NCBI RefSeq assembly: GCF_013403875.1 | Contig: NZ_JACBNX010000018.1 | Coordinates: 1-64,000 of the forward strand | Length of the DNA: 64,000 nucleotides | Direction: 5' to 3' | Source of the DNA: Burkholderia guangdongensis | Lineage (GTDB): Bacteria > Pseudomonadota > Gammaproteobacteria > Burkholderiales > Burkholderiaceae | Shown: in pieces, positions 57,067 to 64,000 of the stretch | How the letters are laid out: the number at the start of each line of letters is the position of its first letter | Numbering within the stretch: the stretch's first letter is position 1 | Translations under genes and position numbers: made by a program | The notes under the pieces: generated by a model | Seen by the model: the letters and a program-made list of their open reading frames with translations, nothing else | Database searches by the model: none | What the model was told of the DNA's origin: nothing

Positions 57067-57369
57067 TCAGCGTCCCGCCGCGATCCGCTGATACTGTCGC
57101 GCCGCGTCGGTGCGGCCGATCGCCGCGCGGAAATCGATCTGCAGCGCATGCTGAGTGGTCTTCGCTTGCGCGAACACCGCCGCGTCGATCGCCTGGATGC
57201 GCCGGATCGTCGCGAGCGCGTCGGGCGTTTGCTCGGCGCCGAGCGCCATCACGAGCGGCGAGCGCTCGTCGACGAGGCGCGCGGCGCACGGCCAGTCGGC
57301 CATTGCTGCCGCATGCTCGATCGCCTGCGTGAGCGCCCAGATGCGCTCGATCGGGTTCGTGGAATCCAT
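57067..57369 (-). CDS. fliT: FliT-like flagellar protein
   Basis: About 100 residues, helical: MDSTNPIERIWALTQAIEHA, then ERSPLVMALG and ATIRRIQAIDAAVFAQAK. Position directly after fliD, size and all-helical character fit FliT, the chaperone of FliD that also restrains class III expression. Direct similarity is weak, so the name depends on context. A GTG start at 57,414 would add 15 residues. The ATG is preferred. Confidence 0.6.
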   Translation of the reverse strand: MDSTNPIERIWALTQAIEHAAAMADWPCAARLVDERSPLVMALGAEQTPDALATIRRIQAIDAAVFAQAKTTQHALQIDFRAAIGRTDAARQYQRIAAGR

Positions 57370-57421
57370 GTCGATGATGACCTCGATAGAAGCCGGCGCG
57401 TGAGCCGCCGTCACGTGATGA

Positions 57422-58945
57422 TTAGCCCGACTTGGCCGTCGCGAGCGCGCCCGCGCTGTTGGTGCCGCCGAACAGTTGCGTCAGATATTGCGAATTGCTC
57501 TGCATCTGCGCCATCAGCGTGTTGAGCGCGGTGAATTGCGCGTTGTACTGCGTGGTCAGTTGCTGCGCGTACGCCTGTAGCGACGCGGCCTGCGTCTGCG
57601 CGTTGGCGAGATCGGCGTTGAGCGCCTGCTGGCGCGTGCTGATGATGCCGCCCGTCTGCAGATACGCGGTGATGCTGTTGTTCAGTGTCGCGCCGACGCC
57701 GTTCGTCGAATTGAACAGCGTTTGCACGGTCGACGGATTGTTCTGCAGCGCGTTCGACAGCGCCGTGCTGTCGACGCTGATCGTGCCGTCCGGCTGCAGG
57801 TTCAGGCCGATCGCGCTGAGGCTGGCCGTGGTGCCGCCGCTCGTCACGCCCTGCGCGATCGTCGTCGCGAGCGAGTTGACGATCGTGTTCAGCATCGAGT
57901 CGCCGATCAAGGGGCCGGCCGTGTTGCTCGTCGACGAGCTCGAGCTGCTGCTCGCACTGTTGGTCGACAGCGACGTCGCGGTGTTCACGAACGAGTTGTA
58001 AGCGGACACGAACGCGTTGATCGCGGTGGTCGCGCTCGTGTTGTCGGGCGAGACCGTGAGCGTCTGCGTCGTGCCCGCCGCCGCGGCGCTCAGGTTCAGC
58101 GTGAGGCCGGTGACCGCGTTCGAGACCGCGTTGCTCGCGCTCGACACGCTGACGCCGTCGATCGTCAGGTTCGCGTTCTGCGCGGGGATCATCGTGGTGT
58201 AATTGGTCGTCGGGTTGCCGCTCGAATCGATGGTCGCGAGCGCCGCGAGCCCGTCGGTCGAATTGGTCGACACCTGGATCGTGTTCGACGCGCCGGTCAC
58301 GGTCGACGTCAGCGCGAGATACGCGCCTTTCGTGCCCGACACGACGGTCGCGGTGACGCCGGGATTGCTGCTCGACGCGTTGATCGCGTTCGCGATGCCC
58401 GCGAGCGTGTTGTTGCCCGAGTTGATCGCGACGGTCATCGGCGAGCCGCCGAGCGAGATCGTCAGGTTGCCGGTGCCGATGCCGCTGGTGGTCGACAGCG
58501 CGTTCGCCGACACGAGCTTCTGCGCGGTCGCGATGTTCGTCACGTTGACCGAATAGCTGCTGGCGACGGCGCCGGTCGCGGCGGTCGCGGTCAGGCCGGC
58601 GCCGCTCGCGCTCGCCGTGAGCTGCTGCAGCGCGGAGCCGGTGGTGAGGCCGGACAGCGCGCTTTGCAGCGACGACAGCGACGACTGCAGCGTGCCGATC
58701 GCGGACAGCTGCGTGTTGTCGTAGTTCTGGCGCGTGGTGTTCGCGGTGGTCTGCGCGGACGTCTGCGCGGTCACCATCGCGGAGACGATCGACGAGAGAT
58801 CGGCCGTCGAGTTCGTCACGCCGCTGATGATGGACTGCGCGGCCGAGGAGATGGCGCTGTTCGCGGCCGAGATCGCGGAACTGTTGCTGCTGGTGGCGCT
58901 CGTGTTGGTCGCCGTGCTGCTGGCGCTGGTCGGGATCGTCGACAT
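57422..58945 (-). CDS. fliD: Flagellar cap protein (hook-associated protein 2)
   Basis: A 507-residue protein. The start MSTIPTSASST is followed by a Ser/Thr/Asn-rich disordered lead of about 30 residues. The FliD N-domain follows, with DLSSIVSAMVTAQTSAQTTA, YDNTQLSAIGTLQSSLSSLQ and VTNIATAQKLVSA. The C-terminus ends LMAQMQSNSQYLTQLF, the coiled-coil region that binds the filament tip. It caps the growing flagellum and folds incoming flagellin. It follows fliC in the same direction. The long low-complexity lead before the coiled coil is a little unusual. Confidence 0.95.
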   Translation of the reverse strand: MSTIPTSASSTATNTSATSSNSSAISAANSAISSAAQSIISGVTNSTADLSSIVSAMVTAQTSAQTTANTTRQNYDNTQLSAIGTLQSSLSSLQSALSGLTTGSALQQLTASASGAGLTATAATGAVASSYSVNVTNIATAQKLVSANALSTTSGIGTGNLTISLGGSPMTVAINSGNNTLAGIANAINASSSNPGVTATVVSGTKGAYLALTSTVTGASNTIQVSTNSTDGLAALATIDSSGNPTTNYTTMIPAQNANLTIDGVSVSSASNAVSNAVTGLTLNLSAAAAGTTQTLTVSPDNTSATTAINAFVSAYNSFVNTATSLSTNSASSSSSSSTSNTAGPLIGDSMLNTIVNSLATTIAQGVTSGGTTASLSAIGLNLQPDGTISVDSTALSNALQNNPSTVQTLFNSTNGVGATLNNSITAYLQTGGIISTRQQALNADLANAQTQAASLQAYAQQLTTQYNAQFTALNTLMAQMQSNSQYLTQLFGGTNSAGALATAKSG

Positions 58946-59147
58946 GAAACACTCCGTGCGGATCGGAAAGCGCGGAATCGCGCGCGGGGAAAGCGCGAAA
59001 TCGCGCGGGCGGCGTCGCACGCGACACGACGCACGAAGCGCGCGCGCCTGCCCGACGGCGTCGGGCGGGCGGTGGCGCGCTTTTCCTGGTTGACGGCAGC
59101 GCGGCGCGTTTCTTGAGCGCGCCGCGGCCGTGCCGGTGCGCGGCGGG

Positions 59148-59999
59148 TTACTGCAGCAGCTTCAGCACTTGCTGCGGCATCGAGTTCGCCTGCGCGAGCA
59201 CCGAGATGCCGGCCTGTTGCAGCACTTGCGCCTTCGACAGGTTCGCGGTTTCCTGCGCGAAGTTCGCGTCGGTGATCTGCGCGCTTGCGCCCGAGAGGTT
59301 CGCCGACTGGGTGGTCGTCTGCGAAATCGCGGCCTGGAACACGTTGATGTTCGCACCGAGCTGCGCCTGCGCGTTGTTGACCGTCGTGAGCGCCGTGTTG
59401 ACCGCGTCCATCATCGACTGCGCGTTCGCGAACGTCGTGACGTTGCCGCCGGCCAGGCCCGCGAGCGCCGCGGTGCCGGTGCCCCCGGTCGTGCCGAAGT
59501 TGCCGCTCAGATCCATCGTCAGCGTCTGGCCGGACGTCGCGCCGATCTGGAACTGGAGCGGCGAGCCGGACGCGTTCGCGCTGCCGTCGAGCAGGTTGAT
59601 GCCGTTGTAGGTCGTCTGACCGGCGATGCGGTTGATGTCCGTGATACGCGCCTGGACTTCCGTGTCGAGGTTGGCTGCTGCTGCCGTGCCGATCGACTGG
59701 TCCGATGCCTGGACGGCGAGCTGCTGGATACGCTGCAGGTCGGCGGTGATCGCTGACAGGCCGCTCGATGCGGTTTGCGCCATCGACACCGCGTCGTTCG
59801 CGTTCGACACGCCCTGGTTGTAGGAGTTGACCGCCGTCTGCATCGACGTCGAGATCGCGAGGCCGGCCGCATCGTCCGCCGCCGAGTTGATCCGCTTGCC
59901 CGACGACAGGCGGCTGATCGCCTGCTGCAGCGCGTTCTGCGTGTTGTTGATGTTGTTCTGCGCGGTGAGCGAATAGATATTGGTGTTGATGTTCAGCAT
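59148..59999 (-). CDS. fliC: Flagellin, short type
   Basis: A 283-residue flagellin. The conserved N-terminal D0/D1 has NALQQAISRLSSGKRINSAA and DAAGLAISTSMQTAVNSYNQ, and the C-terminal D1/D0 ends NSMPQQVLKLLQ. The central surface domains (about 150-190) are very short and Gly/Thr-rich. Many Burkholderia flagellins are longer, near 385 residues, so this belongs to a compact type. A sigma-28 promoter lies about 95 bases before the start. The nearby OGT- and GT2-type enzymes suggest glycosylation. Confidence 0.95.
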   Translation of the reverse strand: MLNINTNIYSLTAQNNINNTQNALQQAISRLSSGKRINSAADDAAGLAISTSMQTAVNSYNQGVSNANDAVSMAQTASSGLSAITADLQRIQQLAVQASDQSIGTAAAANLDTEVQARITDINRIAGQTTYNGINLLDGSANASGSPLQFQIGATSGQTLTMDLSGNFGTTGGTGTAALAGLAGGNVTTFANAQSMMDAVNTALTTVNNAQAQLGANINVFQAAISQTTTQSANLSGASAQITDANFAQETANLSKAQVLQQAGISVLAQANSMPQQVLKLLQ

Positions 60000-60094
60000 G
60001 TCGGTCCTCGTTTGGAAAACGCCCTCAAGTGGCTGGTTCGAGCATTGGCAATGGCGTCGCGCATTCCGCGTTCGGCGCTGTCCGCCTGTCCTGG

Positions 60095-60122
60095 TTGTCG
60101 GCGACCAGGCGGCGGAACTTTA
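60095..60122 (-). promoter_or_regulatory. Sigma-28 (FliA) promoter for fliC
   Basis: On the minus strand TAAA (60,122-60,119), then 16 bases, then GCCGACAA (60,102-60,095). This fits the flagellar consensus TAAA-N15-16-GCCGATAA, about 95 bases before fliC. Confidence 0.82.
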
Positions 60123-60475
60123 GGGCGGTGTCGGATCGAGTCGCGCCGCGAACACGCCGCGAATAGATAGTAGCCAGCGAATGACTTTCCTGTTATCATC
60201 GCGAGTTCGCGAGTGGATTGAGATATTTGCTTGGTTCGCAGGTTGTCCAAGCGGCGAACAAAGTGCAAAGCAGCGGCTGACAAGTGGAGTGCCCAGGCGT
60301 CGTGCGCCGGCCTCGTTTTGCAGCGAGCTCCCACTTCTCTTTTCCGGCCTACATGGCGGCTGTGCGGTGCGTTCGGGTCCGATCCGTCGGGTTGCCCGGT
60401 GCGGGCGGCGCGGCTGGCGCGTGCGCGGTTCGCCGCCACCTCGATAAACCGTATCAAGCAAAAGTTAGGAATTAC
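60123..60475. other. Spacer between the fliC promoter and rpsU
   Basis: About 350 bases with no convincing gene. It must hold the rpsU promoter and leader. AT-rich text at 60,160-60,240 is a candidate, but I could not settle on a single -35/-10 pair. Confidence 0.4.
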
Positions 60476-60688
60476 ATGACGACGATTCTTCTGAAAGAAA
60501 ACGAGCCGTTCGAAGTGGCGATCCGCCGCTTTCGTCGCGCGATCGAAAAGAACGGCCTGATCGCCGAGCTGCGTGAGCGCCAGTCCTATGAAAAGCCGAC
60601 CGCTGTCCGCAAGCGCAAGAAGGCCGCTGCGGTGAAGCGTCTGCACAAGCGCCTGCGCAGCCAGATGCTGCCGAAGAAGCTCCACTAA
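60476..60688 (+). CDS. rpsU: 30S ribosomal protein S21
   Basis: A 70-residue basic protein, MTTILLKENEPFEVAIRRFR, ending KRLRSQMLPKKLH. It helps mRNA binding at the 30S platform. The length and basic C-terminus match betaproteobacterial S21. The start is the ATG after TTAGGAATTAC, a plausible ribosome site. A strong terminator follows. Confidence 0.98.
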   Translation: MTTILLKENEPFEVAIRRFRRAIEKNGLIAELRERQSYEKPTAVRKRKKAAAVKRLHKRLRSQMLPKKLH

Positions 60689-60709
60689 GCTTTTTCCGGT
60701 TCGCCGCGC

Positions 60710-60750
60710 AACGGCGGAGCGTGCTTCCTCGGAAGCCGCTCCGCCGTTTT
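60710..60750 (+). terminator. Terminator of rpsU
   Basis: AACGGCGGAGCG (60,710-60,721) pairs with CGCTCCGCCGTT (60,737-60,748), followed by TT, just after the rpsU stop. Confidence 0.82.
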
Positions 60751-60817
60751 GCTTTGAGGGCCCCGCACAAAGCGTGAAATCCGCGTGAAATCGGGGCGGG
60801 ATTCTCTCGGGCGGCGC

Positions 60818-61408
60818 CTAGCGGCCGGCTGGCTGCTTGCCGCCGAGCGCCGCGCAGCGGGCATGGCACGGGCAGCCGACCTCGTGATCGTTGACCATGC
60901 CGGTCGCCTGCATCAGCGCGTAGCAGATTGTCGAGCCGACGAACTTGCACCCGTAGGCCTTCAGCGCCTTGCTGAGCGCGTCGGAGCGCTCGGTCGACGC
61001 GGGCGCGTCGCGATACGACGGCCATGCGTTCTGAATCGGCTCGTGATCGACGAACGACCACAGAAACCGCGCGAGCGAGCCGTGTTCCGCGCGAATCTGC
61101 TGGACCGCGCGGGCGTTCGTGACCGTGGCCTCCACTTTCGCGCGATTGCGGACGATGCCCGGATCGAGCAGCAGCTTGTCGATGCGTTTCGGCGTGAAGC
61201 GCGCGACCGCGTCGACGTCGAAATCGGCGAATGCCGCGCGGTAGCCGGCGCGCTTGTTCAGGATCGTCGACCACGACAGCCCCGCCTGCGCGCCTTCGAG
61301 GATCAGCATCTCGAACAGATGGCGGTCGTCGTGCGACGGCACGCCCCATTCGGTGTCGTGATAGTGAGCGTCCGCTTCCGTCCTGACCCAGTTGCACCGT
61401 TGCGACAT
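60818..61408 (-). CDS. tag: DNA-3-methyladenine glycosylase I
   Basis: A 196-residue DNA repair enzyme that removes 3-methyladenine. The N-terminus MSQRCNWVRTEADAHYHDTE and then WGVPSHDDRHLFE contains the zinc ligands Cys5 and His17. The active-site region is LEGAQAGLSWSTILNKR (Glu38, Trp46), and the C-terminal zinc ligands are in NDHEVGCPCHARC. It is monocistronic and divergent from the BadF-type gene. Confidence 0.96.
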   Translation of the reverse strand: MSQRCNWVRTEADAHYHDTEWGVPSHDDRHLFEMLILEGAQAGLSWSTILNKRAGYRAAFADFDVDAVARFTPKRIDKLLLDPGIVRNRAKVEATVTNARAVQQIRAEHGSLARFLWSFVDHEPIQNAWPSYRDAPASTERSDALSKALKAYGCKFVGSTICYALMQATGMVNDHEVGCPCHARCAALGGKQPAGR

Positions 61409-61550
61409 CGTGTTCCCCGCTTGCTGTCCCGATTCGATCGCGCCAGCATAGCGGAACCGTCCGGGGCGGCAAAGCTGGCCGAACGGCGGATGGGCGCGGG
61501 GCCGCGATCCGGTTAAGCTGGGCGCCTGTTCGAATCGTCGGGATCAAGGA

Positions 61551-62438
61551 ATGACGGAAACTCGCTACGCGGTTGGCATCGACGGCGGCGGCACCGGCAC
61601 GCGCGCGGTGCTCGCGGATCTGGAAGGGCGCGAACTCGCGCAGGGGCGCGCCGGCCCGTCGGGGCTCGGCCTCGGCATCGAGCGCGCATGGGCGTCGATC
61701 GGCACGGCATGCGCGGATGCGTTCACGCAGGCGGGCCTCGCGTTCGACTGGTCGCGCTGCGTGCTCGGCTGCGGGCTCGCGGGCGTGAACAATGCGGGCT
61801 GGCTCGCCGCGTTCCGCGCGCAGGCGCCGCTGCGGGCGCTCGACGTCGAAAGCGATGCGTACACAACGGTCGTCGGCGCGCACGGCGGCGCGCCGGGCGT
61901 GATCGTCGCGCTCGGCACCGGCAGCATCGCGGCCGCGCTCGACGGCACGGGCGTGTGCCGGATCGCGGGCGGCTACGGCTTCCCGTCCGGCGACGAAGCG
62001 AGCGGCGCGTGGCTCGGGCTGCGCGCGCTCGCGTATGCGCAGCAGGCGCTCGACGGCCGCGTGCCGCGCGACGCGCTGGCCGCCGCGCTGCTCGCCGAAA
62101 CCGGCGCGCAGGATCGCGACGCGCTCGTCCAGTGGTCGTGCGAGGCGAACCAGACGGCCTACGCGCGGCTCGCGCCGATCGTGCTCGCGCACCGCGCGCA
62201 TCCGTTCGCCGGCGCGCTGATCGCGCAGGCGGGCGATGAAATCGGCAAGATGATCGATACGCTCGATCCGCGCGGCGAATGGCCGGTCGCGCTGTGCGGC
62301 GGGCTCGCCGATGCGCTCGCGCCGTCCGTCCCGGCGCGCCACGTCGCGCGGCTGCGCGCGCCGCTCGAGGATTCCGCGCACGGCGCGCTGCGCGTGGCAT
62401 TGCGGCTGGCCGAGCTGGCTGGACGGGAGGGCGCCTGA
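61551..62438 (+). CDS. BadF/BadG/BcrA/BcrD-type ATPase, probable N-acetylglucosamine/glucosamine kinase
   Basis: A 295-residue ASKHA-fold kinase. The phosphate-1 motif is GIDGGGTGTRAVLADLEGRE, followed by a mid motif IVALGTGSIAAALDG and GYGFPSGDEASGAWLG, and adenosine motif ALCGGLADALAP. Proteins of this size and spacing often phosphorylate amino sugars such as glucosamine or N-acetylglucosamine during wall recycling. It is followed 72 bases later by the HAD gene, perhaps as one transcript. The exact substrate is open. Confidence 0.82.
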   Translation: MTETRYAVGIDGGGTGTRAVLADLEGRELAQGRAGPSGLGLGIERAWASIGTACADAFTQAGLAFDWSRCVLGCGLAGVNNAGWLAAFRAQAPLRALDVESDAYTTVVGAHGGAPGVIVALGTGSIAAALDGTGVCRIAGGYGFPSGDEASGAWLGLRALAYAQQALDGRVPRDALAAALLAETGAQDRDALVQWSCEANQTAYARLAPIVLAHRAHPFAGALIAQAGDEIGKMIDTLDPRGEWPVALCGGLADALAPSVPARHVARLRAPLEDSAHGALRVALRLAELAGREGA

Positions 62439-62510
62439 CGCGTCGCGGCGCGCCCGGGCCGCGGACGTTAAAATGCCGGTTTCGCCTGCGCGGCCCGCCT
62501 TTTTCGTCCC

Positions 62511-63335
62511 ATGTACAAAGTCATCGCCACCGATCTCGACGGCACCCTGCTCAACGCCGCGCATCAGCTCGATCCGTACACGATCGACACGGTGCGCCGA
62601 CTCGATCGCGACGGGCTGCAGTTCGTCATCGCGACCGGGCGTCATTACGCGGACGTCGCGGGCATTCGCGATGTGCTCGGCATCCGGCCCTATCTGATCA
62701 CGTCGAACGGCGCGCGCGTCCATGCGCCCGACGACACGACGATCCACGCGCAGGACATCGACCCGGCCATCGTCCGCCGCATCGTGCTGCCCGACGTCGC
62801 CGGCGCGCACGGCCGCGTGATCGTCAACCTGTTCGCCGAGCGGGGCTGGCTGATCGATCGCGACGCGCCGCATCTGCTCGATTTCCATCAGGATTCGGGC
62901 TTCAACTATCAGGTGATCGAGATGGCGTCTCACGACGGCACCGACATCGCGAAGGTGCTCTATATCGGCGAGCCGTCGGATCTCGCGGAGGTGGCCGCGC
63001 AACTGCGCGCGCAGTTCGGCGACGCGCTGTACGTGACGTACTCGCTGCCCGACTGCCTCGAAGTGATGGCGGCGAACGTGTCGAAGGGCCGCGCGCTGCG
63101 CGCGGTGCTCGGGCGCCTCGGCGTCGATCCCGGCCACTGCATCGCGTTCGGCGACAACATGAACGACATCGACCTGCTCGAAACCGCCGGTCACGCGTTC
63201 ATGATGAACAACGCGAACCCCGATCTGGTCGCGCATTTGCCGCACATCCCAAGAATCGGTAATAACTACGATGCCGGCGTCGCTCGCCATCTGCGCACGC
63301 TGTTCGCGCTCGAGGACGATATCGCCGCGCAATGA
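62511..63335 (+). CDS. Cof-type HAD-IIB phosphatase
   Basis: A 274-residue phosphatase. The nucleophile Asp8 is in MYKVIATDLDGTLLN, with Asp10 as acid/base. Motif II is FVIATGRHYADV, the lysine is in NVSKGRALRAVL, and motif IV is CIAFGDNMNDIDLLETAG. Family members dephosphorylate sugar phosphates and cofactors. The start directly precedes the motif. A hairpin follows. Confidence 0.92.
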   Translation: MYKVIATDLDGTLLNAAHQLDPYTIDTVRRLDRDGLQFVIATGRHYADVAGIRDVLGIRPYLITSNGARVHAPDDTTIHAQDIDPAIVRRIVLPDVAGAHGRVIVNLFAERGWLIDRDAPHLLDFHQDSGFNYQVIEMASHDGTDIAKVLYIGEPSDLAEVAAQLRAQFGDALYVTYSLPDCLEVMAANVSKGRALRAVLGRLGVDPGHCIAFGDNMNDIDLLETAGHAFMMNNANPDLVAHLPHIPRIGNNYDAGVARHLRTLFALEDDIAAQ

Positions 63336-63338
63336 AAA

Positions 63339-63358
63339 ACGGGCGCCGTAGCGCCCGT
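63339..63358 (-). terminator. Hairpin just after the HAD gene with the T run on the minus strand
   Basis: ACGGGCGC/GCGCCCGT around CGTA, preceded by AAAAA on the plus strand. A minus-strand transcript would therefore meet stem plus T5. No minus-strand gene is recognised, so it may work for both directions or insulate the region. Confidence 0.5.
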
Positions 63359-63896
63359 CGAAGGGATGTGCCTCTAGTCTTGTTCGACAGCGAGAGGCTC
63401 GCTGCTCCATACCCGCGTGCCCCGGTTTGGTTATTGTCGTCCGAGCGGGCGGATGGCCGGTTTTCGGCCTCTCAGGCCCCGTCGTATTTCTCGATCGGCG
63501 AAACGTTCGTTCGCGTTTGTCCGTGTTTATGCGCCTCGTGCGCCTCGTGCACCGGCTGGCCGGCCGCCGTGCGGGCCGGTTTTCGCTCGTCGTCGCCGTG
63601 TGAGCGAAGTCGCGCGCAGCCGGAAGTTGTGGTTCGGTTTTCTGTTTCAGCCCTCGTCCGAACTCTGGTTAGCATTATAGAAAACGTTTGCGCGTAACAA
63701 GCGTCAAGGATTGTCAAATCCCGAAAGGCTGGCGGGGCCGTTTTTATTAGAATAAGTCCGCATTCTTTATATAGCCGTTTTGGTTAAAAATACGGTTGTT
63801 TATTGCTTCATGGGTGGTGCCAGTGCGGATTGCGTTACCCACGCACGATACCTAGGCTGGAATTGCCGGCGCGAAATCATGAAACAGGGAGCTCAA
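63359..63896. other. Long leader region of the H-NS-family gene
   Basis: About 540 bases without a recognised gene. The last 230 bases (from about 63,670) are A/T-rich, with repeated TTTTTATTAG and TTAAAAATACGG-like text. This is as expected of the curved promoter DNA in front of a nucleoid-protein gene. Confidence 0.45.
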
Positions 63897-64000
63897 ATGT
63901 CTCAATACGCCAAGATCAAGGCACAGATCGTCGAATTGCAGGCGCAAGCGGACGAGGTGCGTCGACAGGAAGTCGAAGCCGTGATCGCCGACGTGCAGCG
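63897..64000 (+). CDS. H-NS-family histone-like nucleoid protein, N-terminus (3' end outside window)
   Basis: The first 34 codons read MSQYAKIKAQIVELQAQADE and then VRRQEVEAVIADVQ, the N-terminal oligomerisation helix of betaproteobacterial H-NS-like proteins. Such proteins silence A/T-rich DNA. The frame is cut by the window edge, so the DNA-binding end is not seen. A GGGAGCT ribosome site precedes the start. Confidence 0.88.
   Translation, partial: MSQYAKIKAQIVELQAQADEVRRQEVEAVIADVQ

Noticed and set aside
60465..63410. A 981-residue minus-strand frame over rpsU, the kinase and HAD genes
   Set aside because: Covers several certain genes on the other strand and reads as Arg/Ala shadow.

Overview
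The window looks like a chromosome segment of a Burkholderia species (Betaproteobacteria). The backbone is high in G+C and has long shadow ORFs on both strands. It carries recognisable Burkholderia-type core genes: gcvT-gcvH-gcvP behind a tandem glycine riboswitch, rep, rpsU, fliC-fliD, btuB behind a cobalamin riboswitch, a two-haem cytochrome c5-type protein and an H-NS-family start. The species cannot be fixed from sequence reading alone.

Layout. 1-5.4 kb: the end of an aldehyde dehydrogenase, a TPP enzyme coupled to a GT9-like glycosyltransferase, an NCS2 purine/pyrimidine permease and a BON-domain periplasmic protein. 5.75-6.5 kb: a small low-G+C pair that looks like a DUF2778 (Tlde1-like) L,D-transpeptidase-fold toxin and a membrane immunity partner. 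6.5-14.4 kb: an alginate-lyase-family protein, the glycine cleavage operon with its riboswitch, a lipoprotein and a Gfo/Idh/MocA oxidoreductase. 14.6-20.3 kb: a four-gene acyl-CoA-type catabolic operon (MFS, CoA transferase, nitronate monooxygenase-like, enoyl-CoA hydratase) behind an AraC regulator. 20.5-25.6 kb: an SDR, a membrane protein, Rep helicase and a di-haem cytochrome c.

25.8-36.4 kb is a genomic island. It begins at the 3' end of tRNA-Arg(CCG) with a tyrosine integrase. It holds an OLD-like ATPase/TOPRIM protein, a PD-(D/E)XK protein, several unrecognised genes including an overlapping three-gene operon, a frameshifted gene, and a three-gene PAAR / VRR-NUC-like nuclease / DUF3396 immunity cassette of type VI secretion type. 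No right-hand att site was found by eye. 36.8-38.6 kb is a cation-efflux locus (DUF1289, DmeF, RcnR/FrmR-type repressor with G-tract operators). 39-42.2 kb has an isochorismatase-fold hydrolase divergent from a LysR regulator, a ring-cleavage dioxygenase remnant, and an orphan BrnA-type antitoxin whose promoter is nearly symmetric and may also drive a structured small RNA.

42.2-49.4 kb: btuB with its riboswitch, then a MarR-controlled aromatic-acid operon (resorcylate/salicylate-type decarboxylase, aromatic acid transporter, porin). It contains a 39-codon aldehyde dehydrogenase stub. 49.4-60.1 kb is a flagellar locus: a giant octapeptide-repeat protein with a candidate sigma-28 promoter, a TPR/SPINDLY O-GlcNAc-transferase-like enzyme, a GT2 glycosyltransferase, a FliT-like protein, FliD and a short FliC with its own sigma-28 promoter. 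60.4-64 kb: rpsU, tag, a BadF/BcrA-type kinase, a Cof-type HAD phosphatase and the start of an H-NS-family gene.

The two best places to look for undescribed biology are the 1,249-residue octad-repeat protein in the flagellar glycosylation locus and the island's unassigned genes. The symmetric promoter and candidate small RNA beside the orphan BrnA are a third.
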